This document shows, piece by piece, positions 34,757-44,082 of a stretch of DNA of 64,000 nucleotides; the stretch's first letter is position 1, and every line of letters starts with the position of its first letter. The stretch lies in contig NZ_QUMQ01000001.1 in NCBI RefSeq assembly GCF_003387075.1, forward strand, positions 5,332,001 to 5,396,000, read 5' to 3'. This DNA is from Asanoa ferruginea. Lineage in GTDB: Bacteria > Actinomycetota > Actinomycetes > Mycobacteriales > Micromonosporaceae. The position numbers were made by a program, and so were the translations under genes. The notes below the pieces were generated by a model, which saw only the letters and a program-made list of their open reading frames with translations, searched no databases and had not been told where the DNA came from.

Positions 34757-37516
34757 GTGGTGGGTTTGACGTCGGATCTGATCGGGCGTGTTGACGACCT
34801 TGCCCGGTTGTCCGCGTTCGTCGATCGTGCGCGGCACGGTGGCGGCGCGCTGCTGCTGTCGGGCGAGCCCGGCGTCGGCAAGTCGGCGCTGCTGGCTGCC
34901 GCCACCGCGCACGCGCAGGCCGCCCGGACCAGGATCCTGCGGGCCGACGGTGCGCAGTTCGAGTCCACCCAGAGCTTCGCCGCCGTCCACCAGGTGCTGC
35001 ATCCGCTGCTCGGCACGATCGAGTCGTTGGGCCTGGCGCAGCAACGGGTCCTCGACCTGGCGCTGGGTCTCCGCCGCGGGTCGCCGCCCAGCCTGCTGGT
35101 GATCGCCGACGCGGCGCTGGCCCTGCTCGCGCAGGCGGCCGAAGCCGGCCCGGTCCTGGTCGTCGTCGATGACCTGCCGTGGCTCGACCGGGCCAGCGCC
35201 CTGGTGCTGGCCATCGTCGCCCGGCGGCTCCAGCACCTGCCGATCGGCTTCGTGGCCGCCTACCGGTCGGGCGCGGAGGGCTTCTTCGACCGGGCCGGGC
35301 TGCCCGAGCACGAGGTGCGGCCGCTCGACGCCGATGCCGCGACCACCCTGGTCGGCCGGGAGTTTCCGGCGCTGGCACCGGCCGTACGCCGGCGTCTGGT
35401 CGACGAGGCCCAGGGCAATCCGCTGGCGCTGCTCGAGCTCCCGGTCGCCCTGACGACGCGGGAGCGGTCCGGTGCCGACCACCTGCCCGACGTGTTGCCG
35501 CTGACCCGGCGGCTGCAGACGGTCTTCGAGAGTCGGGTCGAAGGGCTGCCGGCCCGCACCCGGCAACTGCTGCTCGCCGCGGTGCTCGACGGCACCGGCG
35601 TCCTGCGGGTCGTCGCGGCCGATGGCGCCGGCCTGGCCGACCTGGCGCCGGCCGAGCGGGCCGGGCTGATTCAGGTCGATGAACGCGCGGGCCGGGTGAC
35701 CTTCCGCCATCCGTTGACCCGCTCGGCGGTGATGGACCTGTCGACGGCGCAGGATCGGGTACGCGCCCACGCCGCGCTGGCCGAACACCTGACGGACAGC
35801 CCCGAACGGCGGGCGTGGCACCTCGCCCACGCCACCGTCGGGCCCGACGAGCACGTGGCGGCGCTCCTCGAAGACGCGGCGCATGCCTTCCGCAGCCGCG
35901 GTGACGCGGCCGGCTCGGTCAGCGCCCTGTTACGGGCCGCGGACCTGAGCCCCGCCGGAGCGGATCGGAGCCGTCGGCTGGCCGAAGCGGCCTACCTGGG
36001 CGCGGTGGTCACCGGCGACCTGCGCGATGTTCCCCGGCTGCTGGCCGACGCCCGCCGGGGTGAAGACGGTCGGGCCAGGTCGCTGGGGTCAGCGGTCGCG
36101 GCCGCGCACCACCTGCTGCTCAGCGGTGAGGGTGACGTCGACACCGCCCACCGGTTGTTGGTCGGTGCCATCGAGATGCAGCCGGCGCCCTACGACAGCG
36201 GCGACGCCACCTTGGTCGAGGCCTTCTACACGCTGGCGTGGGTGTGCTATTTCGGTGGTCGCGCCGACCTCTGGGTGCCCTACCACCGCTGCTACGCGCA
36301 GCTGACCGAGCCGATCCCGGAGCTGCTCGCCCTGGTCACCGGCACCTTCGCCGACCCGGCTCGCACCGCACCGGCCTTGCTGGGCCGCATCGACGCCGCC
36401 ATCGCCGCGCTCGACCACGGGACCGATCAGATCTGGAGCATCCGGGTCGGGCTCGCCGCCATGTTCGTCGACCGGCTCTCCGCGTGTCGCACCGCGCTGT
36501 CGCACGTCCTGCACGACGAACAGGGCGGCGCCACTGTGACGCTGCACGCCCGCTCGCTGCTCGGCCTCGACCAGCTGATGACCGGCGAGTGGGACGCGGC
36601 GCAGGTCCTGGCCGAGGAACACATCGAGCTCAGCCGGTCGCTCAACTACCAGTTGCTGGAGTGCCTCGGGCTGTATGTGCGGGCGATGGTCGCCGCCCTC
36701 CGCGGCGACCGCGACACGGCGCGGGCCCTCACCGACCGCATGACGATGTGGGCGACGCCGCGCAGCGCCGGGCTGGTCCTGCGGATCGCCACGCAGGTGC
36801 GGATGATGGATGCGCTCGGCCGCGGTGAGTTCGAGGCCGCGCTGCGCCACGCCACGGCGATCACCCCGGTTGGCGAGCTGGCGGCCGACGTACCCCATGC
36901 GTTGTGGGTCATCATGGATGTCGTCGAGGCGGCGGTCCGAACCGGCCGCGCGACCGAAGCGGCCGCCCACGTCGCCGCGGCGCGCGCGAGCGGGGCCGCC
37001 GACATCTCGCCGCGGCTGGCCATGACCATCGAGGCCGCGGCGGCGATGGCCGCACCCGACCGGGAAGCCGCCGAGTTGTTCGACCGCGCGCTCGCCGTCT
37101 CCGGCGGCGAACGGTGGCCGTTCGACCAGGCCCGGATCGCTCTGGCCTACGGGGAGCGGCTGCGTCGGGCCCGGGCCACCGCAGAGGCCAGGGACCAACT
37201 CAGCCGCGCGCTGGATACGTTCCGCCGGCTCGACGCGCGCCCCTGGATGGACCGGGCCGCGAAGGAGTTGCGGGCCACCGGTCACGCCGCGGGCGACCGT
37301 GTGCCGGCGCGACTCGCCGCGCTCACGCCACAGCAGCGCGAGATCGCCGAGCTCGCGGCCGGCGGCCTGTCCAACAAGCAGATCGGCGAACGGCTGTTCC
37401 TGTCCCCGCGTACCGTCGGAACCCATCTTTATCAGCTCTTTCCGAAGCTCGGCATCACCTCGCGAGCCGCGCTCCGGGACGCGTTGGCACAGACCGACGA
37501 CGGACCAGTCATTTGA
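34757..37516 (+). CDS. Large LuxR-family regulator with AAA ATPase domain (second copy type)
   Basis: The 919-residue protein starts at GTG 34757 without a clear ribosome site. Walker A is GEPGVGKS (36-43) and the Walker B region is VLVVVDDLPWLDRAS. A long helical central region follows, and the C-terminus carries the LuxR helix-turn-helix (LTPQQREIAELAAGGLSNKQ and SPRTVGTHLYQLFPKLGI). It lies 40 bp upstream of an alpha/beta-hydrolase that is a close paralogue of the one beside the first AAA-LuxR gene, so the pair probably duplicates the same regulator-enzyme logic. Confidence 0.88.
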   Translation: MVGLTSDLIGRVDDLARLSAFVDRARHGGGALLLSGEPGVGKSALLAAATAHAQAARTRILRADGAQFESTQSFAAVHQVLHPLLGTIESLGLAQQRVLDLALGLRRGSPPSLLVIADAALALLAQAAEAGPVLVVVDDLPWLDRASALVLAIVARRLQHLPIGFVAAYRSGAEGFFDRAGLPEHEVRPLDADAATTLVGREFPALAPAVRRRLVDEAQGNPLALLELPVALTTRERSGADHLPDVLPLTRRLQTVFESRVEGLPARTRQLLLAAVLDGTGVLRVVAADGAGLADLAPAERAGLIQVDERAGRVTFRHPLTRSAVMDLSTAQDRVRAHAALAEHLTDSPERRAWHLAHATVGPDEHVAALLEDAAHAFRSRGDAAGSVSALLRAADLSPAGADRSRRLAEAAYLGAVVTGDLRDVPRLLADARRGEDGRARSLGSAVAAAHHLLLSGEGDVDTAHRLLVGAIEMQPAPYDSGDATLVEAFYTLAWVCYFGGRADLWVPYHRCYAQLTEPIPELLALVTGTFADPARTAPALLGRIDAAIAALDHGTDQIWSIRVGLAAMFVDRLSACRTALSHVLHDEQGGATVTLHARSLLGLDQLMTGEWDAAQVLAEEHIELSRSLNYQLLECLGLYVRAMVAALRGDRDTARALTDRMTMWATPRSAGLVLRIATQVRMMDALGRGEFEAALRHATAITPVGELAADVPHALWVIMDVVEAAVRTGRATEAAAHVAAARASGAADISPRLAMTIEAAAAMAAPDREAAELFDRALAVSGGERWPFDQARIALAYGERLRRARATAEARDQLSRALDTFRRLDARPWMDRAAKELRATGHAAGDRVPARLAALTPQQREIAELAAGGLSNKQIGERLFLSPRTVGTHLYQLFPKLGITSRAALRDALAQTDDGPVI

Positions 37517-37556
37517 CGCAAGCGGGCACCACGGCCGGCGCCATAGCGTCACCGGC

Positions 37557-38246
37557 ATGACTTCTCCAGCAGCAACGAACGTCGTGCTCGTGCACGGCGG
37601 GTTCGTCGACGGATCCGGTTGGCGGCCCGTCTACGACCTGCTGACCCAGGACGGATTCCGGGTCAGCGTGGTGCAGAACCCCACCCTGTCACTCGACGGC
37701 GACGCCGCGGCGACGCGGCAGATCCTGGACCGGCAGGACGGCCCGACAGTCCTGGTAGGACACTCCTACGGCGGCGCGGTGATCAGCGAAGCCGGGACCC
37801 ACGACAAGGTCTCCGCATTGGTGTACGTCTGCGCGTTCGCTCCCGACAAGGGCGAGTCCGTGAACACGCTGATCGCCGACCCGCCGCCGGGCGCCCCGGT
37901 GCCGCCGATCCTGCCGCCGGACAACGGTTTCCTGTTCCTCGACCGCGACAAGTTCCACGCGTCGTTCGCCGGTGACATTCCGGCGGCGGACGCCCAGTTC
38001 GCCGCCGACTCACAGGTGCCGTGGGGTCTGGACGCGCTCGGCGGCGCGGTCAGCGAACCGGCCTGGCGCCACAAGCCGAGCTGGTATCTCGTGACGACCG
38101 AAGACCGCATGATCCCGCCGCCGGCGCAGCGGGCCATGTCCGAGCGCGCCGGCTCGACCGTCGTCGAGGTCGACGGCAGCCACGCGATCTACCTCTCCCA
38201 GCCCCAGGCGGTGGCCGACCTCATCAAGCGGGCCGCCAACGGCTGA
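37557..38246 (+). CDS. Alpha/beta-hydrolase (esterase), paralogue of the gene at 27,287
   Basis: The 229-residue enzyme has nucleophile Ser70 in VGHSYGG, acid in TTEDRMIPPP and histidine in DGSHAIY. It is the same length as the paralogue 10 kb upstream and shares long identical blocks, for example SVNTLIADPPPGAPVPPI. The codirectional AAA-LuxR gene ends 40 bp upstream, so the two may be co-transcribed. The start is the ATG at 37557. Natural substrate unknown. Confidence 0.88.
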   Translation: MTSPAATNVVLVHGGFVDGSGWRPVYDLLTQDGFRVSVVQNPTLSLDGDAAATRQILDRQDGPTVLVGHSYGGAVISEAGTHDKVSALVYVCAFAPDKGESVNTLIADPPPGAPVPPILPPDNGFLFLDRDKFHASFAGDIPAADAQFAADSQVPWGLDALGGAVSEPAWRHKPSWYLVTTEDRMIPPPAQRAMSERAGSTVVEVDGSHAIYLSQPQAVADLIKRAANG

Positions 38247-38267
38247 ACCGGAGCAACGGTTTTGCCT

Positions 38268-38304
38268 GCTCGGTGGGCGGCCGGCGCAGGGCCGCCCACC
38301 GAGC
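38268..38304. terminator. Strong bidirectional terminator hairpin
   Basis: A perfect 15-bp stem (arms 38268-38282 and 38290-38304) with a 7-nt loop lies between the convergent hydrolase (ends 38246) and aldo/keto reductase (ends 38315). A short T-run precedes it, giving an A/U-rich tail in the minus direction. Confidence 0.8.
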
Positions 38305-38314
38305 ATCCGGTCGG

Positions 38315-39397
38315 TCAGTAGCGCACCGAGCTGGCCGTCAGCAGCGGCGACACGGGGCTGCGCACGCCGTCGACGGAGGCGCCGCCGAAGCCGAGTGACG
38401 GCGCGAGCAGCCGGTTGTTCTCGGCGGGGAAGTTGAGCGACGGCTCCGACGCCTCGTTGAGCACGGCCACCTGCGCGTCGCTCAGGTGCACGTCGAGCGA
38501 GGCCAGGTTGGCCCGGAACTGGTCCAACCGCCGCGCCCCGACCAGGGTCGAGGTCACGCCCGGCCGCTGGCGGACCCACGCGAGCGCGGCCGCCGCCGGG
38601 GTGACGCCGATCTCCTGTGCGACCTTCTCGAGCACGTCGATGACGTCGTAGTCCTTCTCGCTCGGCCCGCCGACCAGCCCGCTGCGCAGGGTGTCGACCG
38701 CGCCGGCGCGGTGGCGCGAATACTTCCCCGACAGGAAGCCGCTCTTCAGCGGGCTCCACGGCAGCACGCCGAGACCGTGCTCCTGGGCCATCGGGATCAG
38801 CTCGCCCTCGCTGGTGCGCTCCAGCAGCGAATATTCGGCCTGAAGGCCGATCGCCGGCGCCCAGCCGTGTGCCCGCGCCGTGAGCTGTGCTTCGACGGCC
38901 TTCCACGCGGGCAGGTCGGAGAGGCCGAGGTAGCGGATCTTGCCGGCCGTGACCAGGTCGTCGAGGGTACGCATGGTTTCTTCGATCGGCGCGGTGCGGT
39001 CCCAGTTGTGCAGCCAGTAGATGTCGACGTAGTCGGTCCGCAGCCGGCGCAGCGAGTTTTCCAGCGCGGCCACGATCGACTTGCGCCCGGCGCCGCCGCC
39101 GTTGGGGTCGCCCTCGAAGAGGTTGGCGAAGAACTTGGTGCCGATGACGACCCGGTCGCGCAGGCCGGGCCGGGCGGCGAACCAGTCGCCGATGATCTTC
39201 TCCGAGTGGCCGTTGGTGTAGATGTTGGCGGTGTCGATGGAGTTGCCGCCACGGTCCAGATACTCGGCGATGATCGCCTCGGACTCTTCGACCGACGTGC
39301 CCCAGCCGTGGTCTTCACCAAAGGTCATGGCACCCAGCGTCAACGGGCTGACGCGCAGTCCCGACCGGCCGAGGGTGACATATGAATCGAGAGACAT
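38315..39397 (-). CDS. Aldo/keto reductase
   Basis: The 360-residue NADPH-dependent oxidoreductase starts at the ATG behind GGAAGGG. The catalytic tetrad can be placed: Asp in SIDTANIY, Tyr in the same motif, Lys in VIGTKF and His in DIYWLHNWD. The N-terminus LGRSGLRVSPLTLGAMTFG is typical of the YajO/AKR12-like group. It is divergent from an AraC-type regulator 117 bp away, a common arrangement for aldehyde-responsive reductases. Confidence 0.9.
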   Translation of the reverse strand: MSLDSYVTLGRSGLRVSPLTLGAMTFGEDHGWGTSVEESEAIIAEYLDRGGNSIDTANIYTNGHSEKIIGDWFAARPGLRDRVVIGTKFFANLFEGDPNGGGAGRKSIVAALENSLRRLRTDYVDIYWLHNWDRTAPIEETMRTLDDLVTAGKIRYLGLSDLPAWKAVEAQLTARAHGWAPAIGLQAEYSLLERTSEGELIPMAQEHGLGVLPWSPLKSGFLSGKYSRHRAGAVDTLRSGLVGGPSEKDYDVIDVLEKVAQEIGVTPAAAALAWVRQRPGVTSTLVGARRLDQFRANLASLDVHLSDAQVAVLNEASEPSLNFPAENNRLLAPSLGFGGASVDGVRSPVSPLLTASSVRY

Positions 39398-39514
39398 GCT
39401 TTGTGGCCCTTCCGTTCGTGTGCCTCCTAGTAGACTTCGGGGCCAAGGGCGGCGGTAGGCGAAGGCTTCCATCGTCTTGCCTAATCCTTCCACCGTTGGA
39501 ATTATCGGGTAGGT

Positions 39515-40408
39515 ATGGAACAGCTCGACGAACTCCGCACCCTGATCTCCCGGCAAGCCGTCGGCCGCTACCGGCAGACCCGGCTGCCCGGTGTGCTGGT
39601 GATGGAGTCCTTCGCACCCACCGAGCCGTTGACCGCGGTGGCGCAGCCGTCGTTCGCCCTCGTGGCCCAGGGGCTCAAGCGCACGATCCTGGCCGACCAG
39701 ACCTTCGACTACGGCCCCGGGCAATACGTGGTCATCTCGCTCGACCTCCCGGTCACCGGTCACGTCGTGCGGGCCGCCCCCGACCAGCCCTTCCTCGGCA
39801 TGGGCCTGACCCTCGACCCGGCCCGGATCGCGTCTTTGCTGCTGGAGGCACCGACCGCCGCCCGCACCGACCCCGCCGGCATCGCGGTCAGCGACGCCAC
39901 CGGCGACCTGCTCGACCCGATCCTGCGGCTGCTCCGCCTGCTCGACCGGCCCGAAGACATCCCCGTGCTGGCCGCACCCATCGAGCGCGAGATCCTGTGG
40001 CGCTTGATAAACGGCGCGCAGGGCGGCACCATCCGCCAGATCGGCCTCGCCGACAGCCGTCTTTCGCAGGTCTCCCGGGCCATCCGGCGCATCCGCACCG
40101 ACTACGCCGACCCACTGCCCATAGTGGAGCTGGCGAAGACCGCCGGGATGAGCGTCACCTCGTTCCACCGCCATTTCCGCGCGGTGACCGCGATGAGCCC
40201 CCTACAGTTCCAGAAGCAGATCCGTCTCCAGGAGGCCCGCACCCGCCTGATCGCCGACTCGCACGACATCGCCGCGGTCGGCCGCGCCGTCGGCTACGAC
40301 AGCCCCACCCAGTTCAACCGCGAATACCGCCGGCTGTTCGGCGCACCGCCGGGCCGTGATGCCGCCCGCTTGCAGGCCCTGCCGCCGCTCGATCCTGCGA
40401 TGGTCTGA
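39515..40408 (+). CDS. AraC-family transcriptional regulator (AraC_N + HTH)
   Basis: The 297-residue protein has an N-terminal AraC_N cupin-like domain (QPSFALVAQGLKRTILADQTF, broken here to show the core LVAQGLKRTILAD) and a C-terminal double helix-turn-helix (IVELAKTAGMSVTSFHRHFR, then AVGYDSPTQFNREYRRLFG). The start is ATG 39515. It is divergent from the aldo/keto reductase and probably activates it, as YqhC-type proteins do for their reductases. An LLM oxidoreductase follows 35 bp downstream. Confidence 0.9.
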   Translation: MEQLDELRTLISRQAVGRYRQTRLPGVLVMESFAPTEPLTAVAQPSFALVAQGLKRTILADQTFDYGPGQYVVISLDLPVTGHVVRAAPDQPFLGMGLTLDPARIASLLLEAPTAARTDPAGIAVSDATGDLLDPILRLLRLLDRPEDIPVLAAPIEREILWRLINGAQGGTIRQIGLADSRLSQVSRAIRRIRTDYADPLPIVELAKTAGMSVTSFHRHFRAVTAMSPLQFQKQIRLQEARTRLIADSHDIAAVGRAVGYDSPTQFNREYRRLFGAPPGRDAARLQALPPLDPAMV

Positions 40409-40443
40409 CCACGGGCCGGCACCGCGGCGGTTACGGTTGGGGA

Positions 40444-41325
40444 ATGCCCGACCATGGCCGCGGTCTGACGTTCGGATCCTTCCTGGTCCCCACGGCGGGC
40501 GAGCCGCTGCTCGCCGCGGCGCGCGAGATCGAAGAGCGCGGCCTGGACTGGATCGGCATCCAGGATCATCCCTACCAGCGACGGTTCGTCGACACGTTCG
40601 CCCTGCTGAGCGCGATCGCCGCGGTCACCACGCGGGTGGGCGTCTTCCCCGACGTGGCCAATCTGCCGTTGCGGCCGCCGGCGATGCTGGCCAAGGCCGC
40701 GGCCAGCATCGACGTGCTCAGCGGTGGCCGCTTCGAGCTCGGTCTCGGTGCCGGCGGGTTCTGGGACGCGATCGAGGGATACGGCGGGCCGCGCCGCGCG
40801 CCCGGCGAGGCGCTCGCCGCGCTCGAGGAGGCGATCGCCGTCATCCGGCTGGTCTGGAGCGGTGAGCGCAACCTGCGCTTCGACGGCCGGCACTACCGGC
40901 TCGCCGGTGTCCACTCCGGACCCGTGCCGGCACACGACATCGGGATCTGGCTCGGCGTGTACGGACCGCGCGCGCTCGCGTTGGCCGGCCGGCTCGCCGA
41001 CGGTTGGGTGCCGTCGTTCCGCGGCGAGATCGCCCCACTCGCGGCCGCCGCGGCGCGGCTCGATGACGCCGCGGCCGCCGCGGGCCGCGGCCCGGGCGAG
41101 ATCCGCCGGGTGCTCAACGTCAACGGCCAGATCACCGGCGGTGCACGCGAAGGCGTGTTGCGGGGGCCGGTCGACCAGTGGATCGACGAGCTGACCGACC
41201 TGGCCGTCGGCTACGGGTTCGACACGTTCCTGTTCTGGGGCGAGGGCGCCGACCAGGTGCCCCGCTTCGCGGAAGAGGTCGTGCCCGCGGTGCGCGCGCA
41301 GGTCGCCGCCGAACGCGCCGGGTAA
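40444..41325 (+). CDS. LLM-class flavin-dependent oxidoreductase
   Basis: The 293-residue protein is a luciferase-like monooxygenase. Typical segments are FGSFLVPT at the N-terminus, ERGLDWIGIQDHPY, the LSGGRFELGLGAG loop and GIWLGVYGPRALALAGRLADGW. It uses FMN or F420; actinomycete members of this branch often use F420, but the cofactor cannot be decided here. It lies 25 bp upstream of the pyruvate oxidase and probably shares its transcript. Confidence 0.87.
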   Translation: MPDHGRGLTFGSFLVPTAGEPLLAAAREIEERGLDWIGIQDHPYQRRFVDTFALLSAIAAVTTRVGVFPDVANLPLRPPAMLAKAAASIDVLSGGRFELGLGAGGFWDAIEGYGGPRRAPGEALAALEEAIAVIRLVWSGERNLRFDGRHYRLAGVHSGPVPAHDIGIWLGVYGPRALALAGRLADGWVPSFRGEIAPLAAAAARLDDAAAAAGRGPGEIRRVLNVNGQITGGAREGVLRGPVDQWIDELTDLAVGYGFDTFLFWGEGADQVPRFAEEVVPAVRAQVAAERAG

Positions 41326-41350
41326 GGCAAACAGAAACGGGGGAGCGCAG

Positions 41351-43087
41351 ATGGCACGCACGGTGGCTCAGGCGATGGTCGCGACGCTCAAGGACTCGGG
41401 CGTCCGGCGGGTGTACGGCATTCCCGGTGACTCGCTCAACGGCTTCACCGATGCGCTGCGCCGTGACGGGGGACTGGCGTGGGAACACGTGCGCCATGAG
41501 GAAGCGGCGGCGTTCGCCGCGTCCGGTGAAGCCGCGGTCACCGACCAGCTCGCCGTGTGCGCGGGTAGCTGCGGTCCGGGAAACCTGCACCTGATCAATG
41601 GTTTGTACGACGCCAACCGCAGCGGCGTCCCGGTGCTGGCGATCGCGGCCCACATCCCGGCCCCGGAGATCGGCAGCGGCTACTTCCAGGAGACCCATCC
41701 GCAGCAGCTCTTCGCCGAATGCAGCGTCTACTGCGAGCTGGCCAGCATCCCGGAACAGGTGCCGCGACTGCTGGAGATGGCGATGCGGGCCGCGCTGCAG
41801 CGCCGCGGTGTCGCCGTGCTGGTCATTCCCGGCGAGCTGTTCCTCGCCGACGCCGGCACAGGTCCGTGGCCGGCCGCCGTGCGGCGGGCGCAAGCGGTGA
41901 TCCGGCCCGACGACGCGTCGCTCGCCGCCGCGGCGGAGGTCCTCAACCAGGCTCGGCAGGTGACCATCCTGGCCGGTGCGGGCTGCGCCGGGGCGCACGA
42001 GCAGTTGGTCGCCATCGCCGGCGCGCTCAAGGCCCCGACCGTGCACGCGTTGCGCGGCAAGGAGTATGTCGAGCACGACAACCCGTACGACGTCGGCATG
42101 ACCGGTCTTATCGGGTTCAGCTCCGGCTATCGGGCGATGGAGCACTGCGATGCCCTGCTGATGCTCGGCACCGACTTTCCCTACCGCCCGTTCTATCCCG
42201 ACAACGTGCCCGTGGTCCAGGTCGACGTGCGCGGCGAGCGGATCGGCCGCCGGGTGCCCGTCCGGGTCCCGCTGGTCGGCACCGTCAAGGACACCGTCGA
42301 CGCGCTGCTGCCGCTGATCACGCCGAAGACCGACACGACCCACCTCGACCGGATGACCGCCCACTACCACCGGGCCCGGGCCCGGCTGGACCGACTCGCG
42401 GACCCGGGCCGCGGCAGCGGCCCGCTGCACCCGCAGCACGTCGCGGCGATGCTCAACCGGCTCGCCACCGACGACGCGGTGTTCACTGTGGACGTCGGGA
42501 CGCCGTCGATCTGGGCCGCCCGCTACGTGCACATGAACGGCCGCCGCCGGCTGATCGGCTCGTTCACCCACGGCAGCATGGCCAACGCGCTGCCACAGGC
42601 GATCGGTGCCCAGGCCGCCGACCGCAAGCGGCAGGTGATCGCGATGTCCGGCGACGGTGGGCTGGCGATGCTCCTCGGCGAGCTGCTCACGCTGCGCCAG
42701 CAACGGCTGCCAGTGAAGATCGTGGTGTTCAACAACACCGCGCTGTCGTTCGTCGAGCTCGAAATGAAGGCCGGGGGCATCATCACCTACGCCACCGAGC
42801 TGTCCGACTCCGACTTCGCCGCGATCGCCACCGGGGCGGGGCTGTTCGGCGTGCGGGTCAACACCGCCGACGAGCTCGAAGCCGGGCTGCGCGACGCCCT
42901 CGCCCACGACGGGCCCGCGGTGGTCGACGTGCGCACCGCCCGCCAGGAGCTGTCACTGCCGCCGAAGGTGACGTATGGGCAGATCAAGGGCTTCACCTTG
43001 TATGCCACCCGCACGATCCTGTCCGGCAACGCCGACGAGATCGTTGAACTCGCACAAACCAACCTGCGACAGCTCGACCGCGAATGA
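41351..43087 (+). CDS. poxB: Pyruvate oxidase/dehydrogenase (quinone), ThDP-dependent, PoxB type
   Basis: The 578-residue enzyme converts pyruvate to acetate and CO2, passing electrons through FAD to quinones. The ThDP-activating glutamate is Glu50 in VRHEEAAAFAASGEAA. The FAD domain is in the middle, and the ThDP motif is GDGGLAMLLGELLTL ending in VVFNNTAL. The C-terminus includes a segment (KGFTLYATRTIL) resembling the membrane-association tail of PoxB. A ThDP carboligase of related type is a less likely alternative. Confidence 0.87.
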   Translation: MARTVAQAMVATLKDSGVRRVYGIPGDSLNGFTDALRRDGGLAWEHVRHEEAAAFAASGEAAVTDQLAVCAGSCGPGNLHLINGLYDANRSGVPVLAIAAHIPAPEIGSGYFQETHPQQLFAECSVYCELASIPEQVPRLLEMAMRAALQRRGVAVLVIPGELFLADAGTGPWPAAVRRAQAVIRPDDASLAAAAEVLNQARQVTILAGAGCAGAHEQLVAIAGALKAPTVHALRGKEYVEHDNPYDVGMTGLIGFSSGYRAMEHCDALLMLGTDFPYRPFYPDNVPVVQVDVRGERIGRRVPVRVPLVGTVKDTVDALLPLITPKTDTTHLDRMTAHYHRARARLDRLADPGRGSGPLHPQHVAAMLNRLATDDAVFTVDVGTPSIWAARYVHMNGRRRLIGSFTHGSMANALPQAIGAQAADRKRQVIAMSGDGGLAMLLGELLTLRQQRLPVKIVVFNNTALSFVELEMKAGGIITYATELSDSDFAAIATGAGLFGVRVNTADELEAGLRDALAHDGPAVVDVRTARQELSLPPKVTYGQIKGFTLYATRTILSGNADEIVELAQTNLRQLDRE

Positions 43088-43201
43088 CACCCTACCTTTG
43101 ATCATCGGCGCAAGCCCGACTCTTAGGAAATTTCAGCACACTCTCGACAATAGGTGGTTTCACGCAGTTGGCGGGTAACGGCGGTGAGAGAGGAGTACGA
43201 C

Positions 43202-44026
43202 ATGATCACCAGTCAAGACGCCGCCAAGCTGACCGGCCGCGACGTGTACGGCAGCTCTGGCGACAAGATCGGCACTGTCGGACATATCTGGGGCGACCCG
43301 AGCGGCGCGCCCGCTTGGGCCAGCGTGAAAACGGGCTTGTTCGGGGCGAAGGAGTCGATGGTTCCGCTCGCGGACGCTAACTTGCGGCGGGGCCGGTTGA
43401 TGGTGCCGTTCAACAAGTCGCAGGTGAGGGACGCGCCACGCATCGACGGGTCGACCACCGAACCGCTCGCGGCGAACGAGTTCGCCCAGCTCTACGACTA
43501 CTACGGCCAGGACTTCCACAGTGGACAGGCCGCGAGCGGCCAGGCTGCGAGTGGCCAGGCCTCCGCACGGTCCTCCGGCGCCGCCGGCGGATACACCGCC
43601 GACGACGTGGTCGACGACCGGTCGGTGGCCGACAACCGGGCCACGGCCGACGACATCATGACCCGCTCGGAGGAGCGGCTCACGGTCGGCACCGAGCGGG
43701 AACGCATCGGCGTCGCACACCTACGCAAGTATGTGGTGACCGAGGAACAGCAGATGACCGTGCCGGTGTCCCACGAAGAGGTCCGCCTCGTGCGGGAACC
43801 GATCACCGGGGAAAACTGGTCGGCGGCGACGCAAGGGCTCACCGAGTCTGAACTCGACGTCGAGCTGTTCGCCGAGCGGGCGGTCATCAACAAGGAGACC
43901 ATCCCGGTCGAACGGGTTCGGATGGTCAAGGAGACCGTGACCGAGCAACAGACCGTTCGCGGCGAGGTGCGCAAAGAGCACATCGAAGCCGCTCTGCCCA
44001 ACGAGGACAAGCGGGAACTCGACTGA
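43202..44026 (+). CDS. PRC-barrel and DUF2382 domain protein
   Basis: The 274-residue protein starts at ATG 43202 behind GAGAGGAG. Residues 1 to about 75 are a PRC-barrel (GRDVYGSSGDKIGTVGHIW) and about 150-265 a DUF2382/YsnF-like region (SEERLTVGTERERIGVAHLRK). A low-complexity linker (GQAAS repeated three times) joins them. Proteins of this build are frequently stress-induced in actinobacteria. It is a single gene, ending in a good terminator. Confidence 0.85.
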   Translation: MITSQDAAKLTGRDVYGSSGDKIGTVGHIWGDPSGAPAWASVKTGLFGAKESMVPLADANLRRGRLMVPFNKSQVRDAPRIDGSTTEPLAANEFAQLYDYYGQDFHSGQAASGQAASGQASARSSGAAGGYTADDVVDDRSVADNRATADDIMTRSEERLTVGTERERIGVAHLRKYVVTEEQQMTVPVSHEEVRLVREPITGENWSAATQGLTESELDVELFAERAVINKETIPVERVRMVKETVTEQQTVRGEVRKEHIEAALPNEDKRELD

Positions 44027-44043
44027 TCGACGACGACATCGGC

Positions 44044-44072
44044 TGGGGTCCCGCGTCTCTGGCGGGACCCCA
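44044..44072. terminator. Terminator hairpin between convergent genes
   Basis: A perfect 11-bp stem (TGGGGTCCCGC / GCGGGACCCCA) with a 7-nt loop lies between the PRC-barrel gene stop (44026) and the ABM-like gene stop (44083). Confidence 0.75.
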
Positions 44073-44082
44073 ACCGCGTGGC

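Noticed and set aside
39455-39485. TAGGC/GCCTA repeat between the AKR and AraC genes
   Set aside because: Short arms with mismatched flanks; AraC proteins usually bind direct repeats, and none is clear here.
43156-43178. SigB/SigF-type promoter (GGTTT ... GGGTAA) before the PRC-barrel gene
   Set aside because: The spacing is only about 12 bp, shorter than the 14-17 expected for this sigma class.
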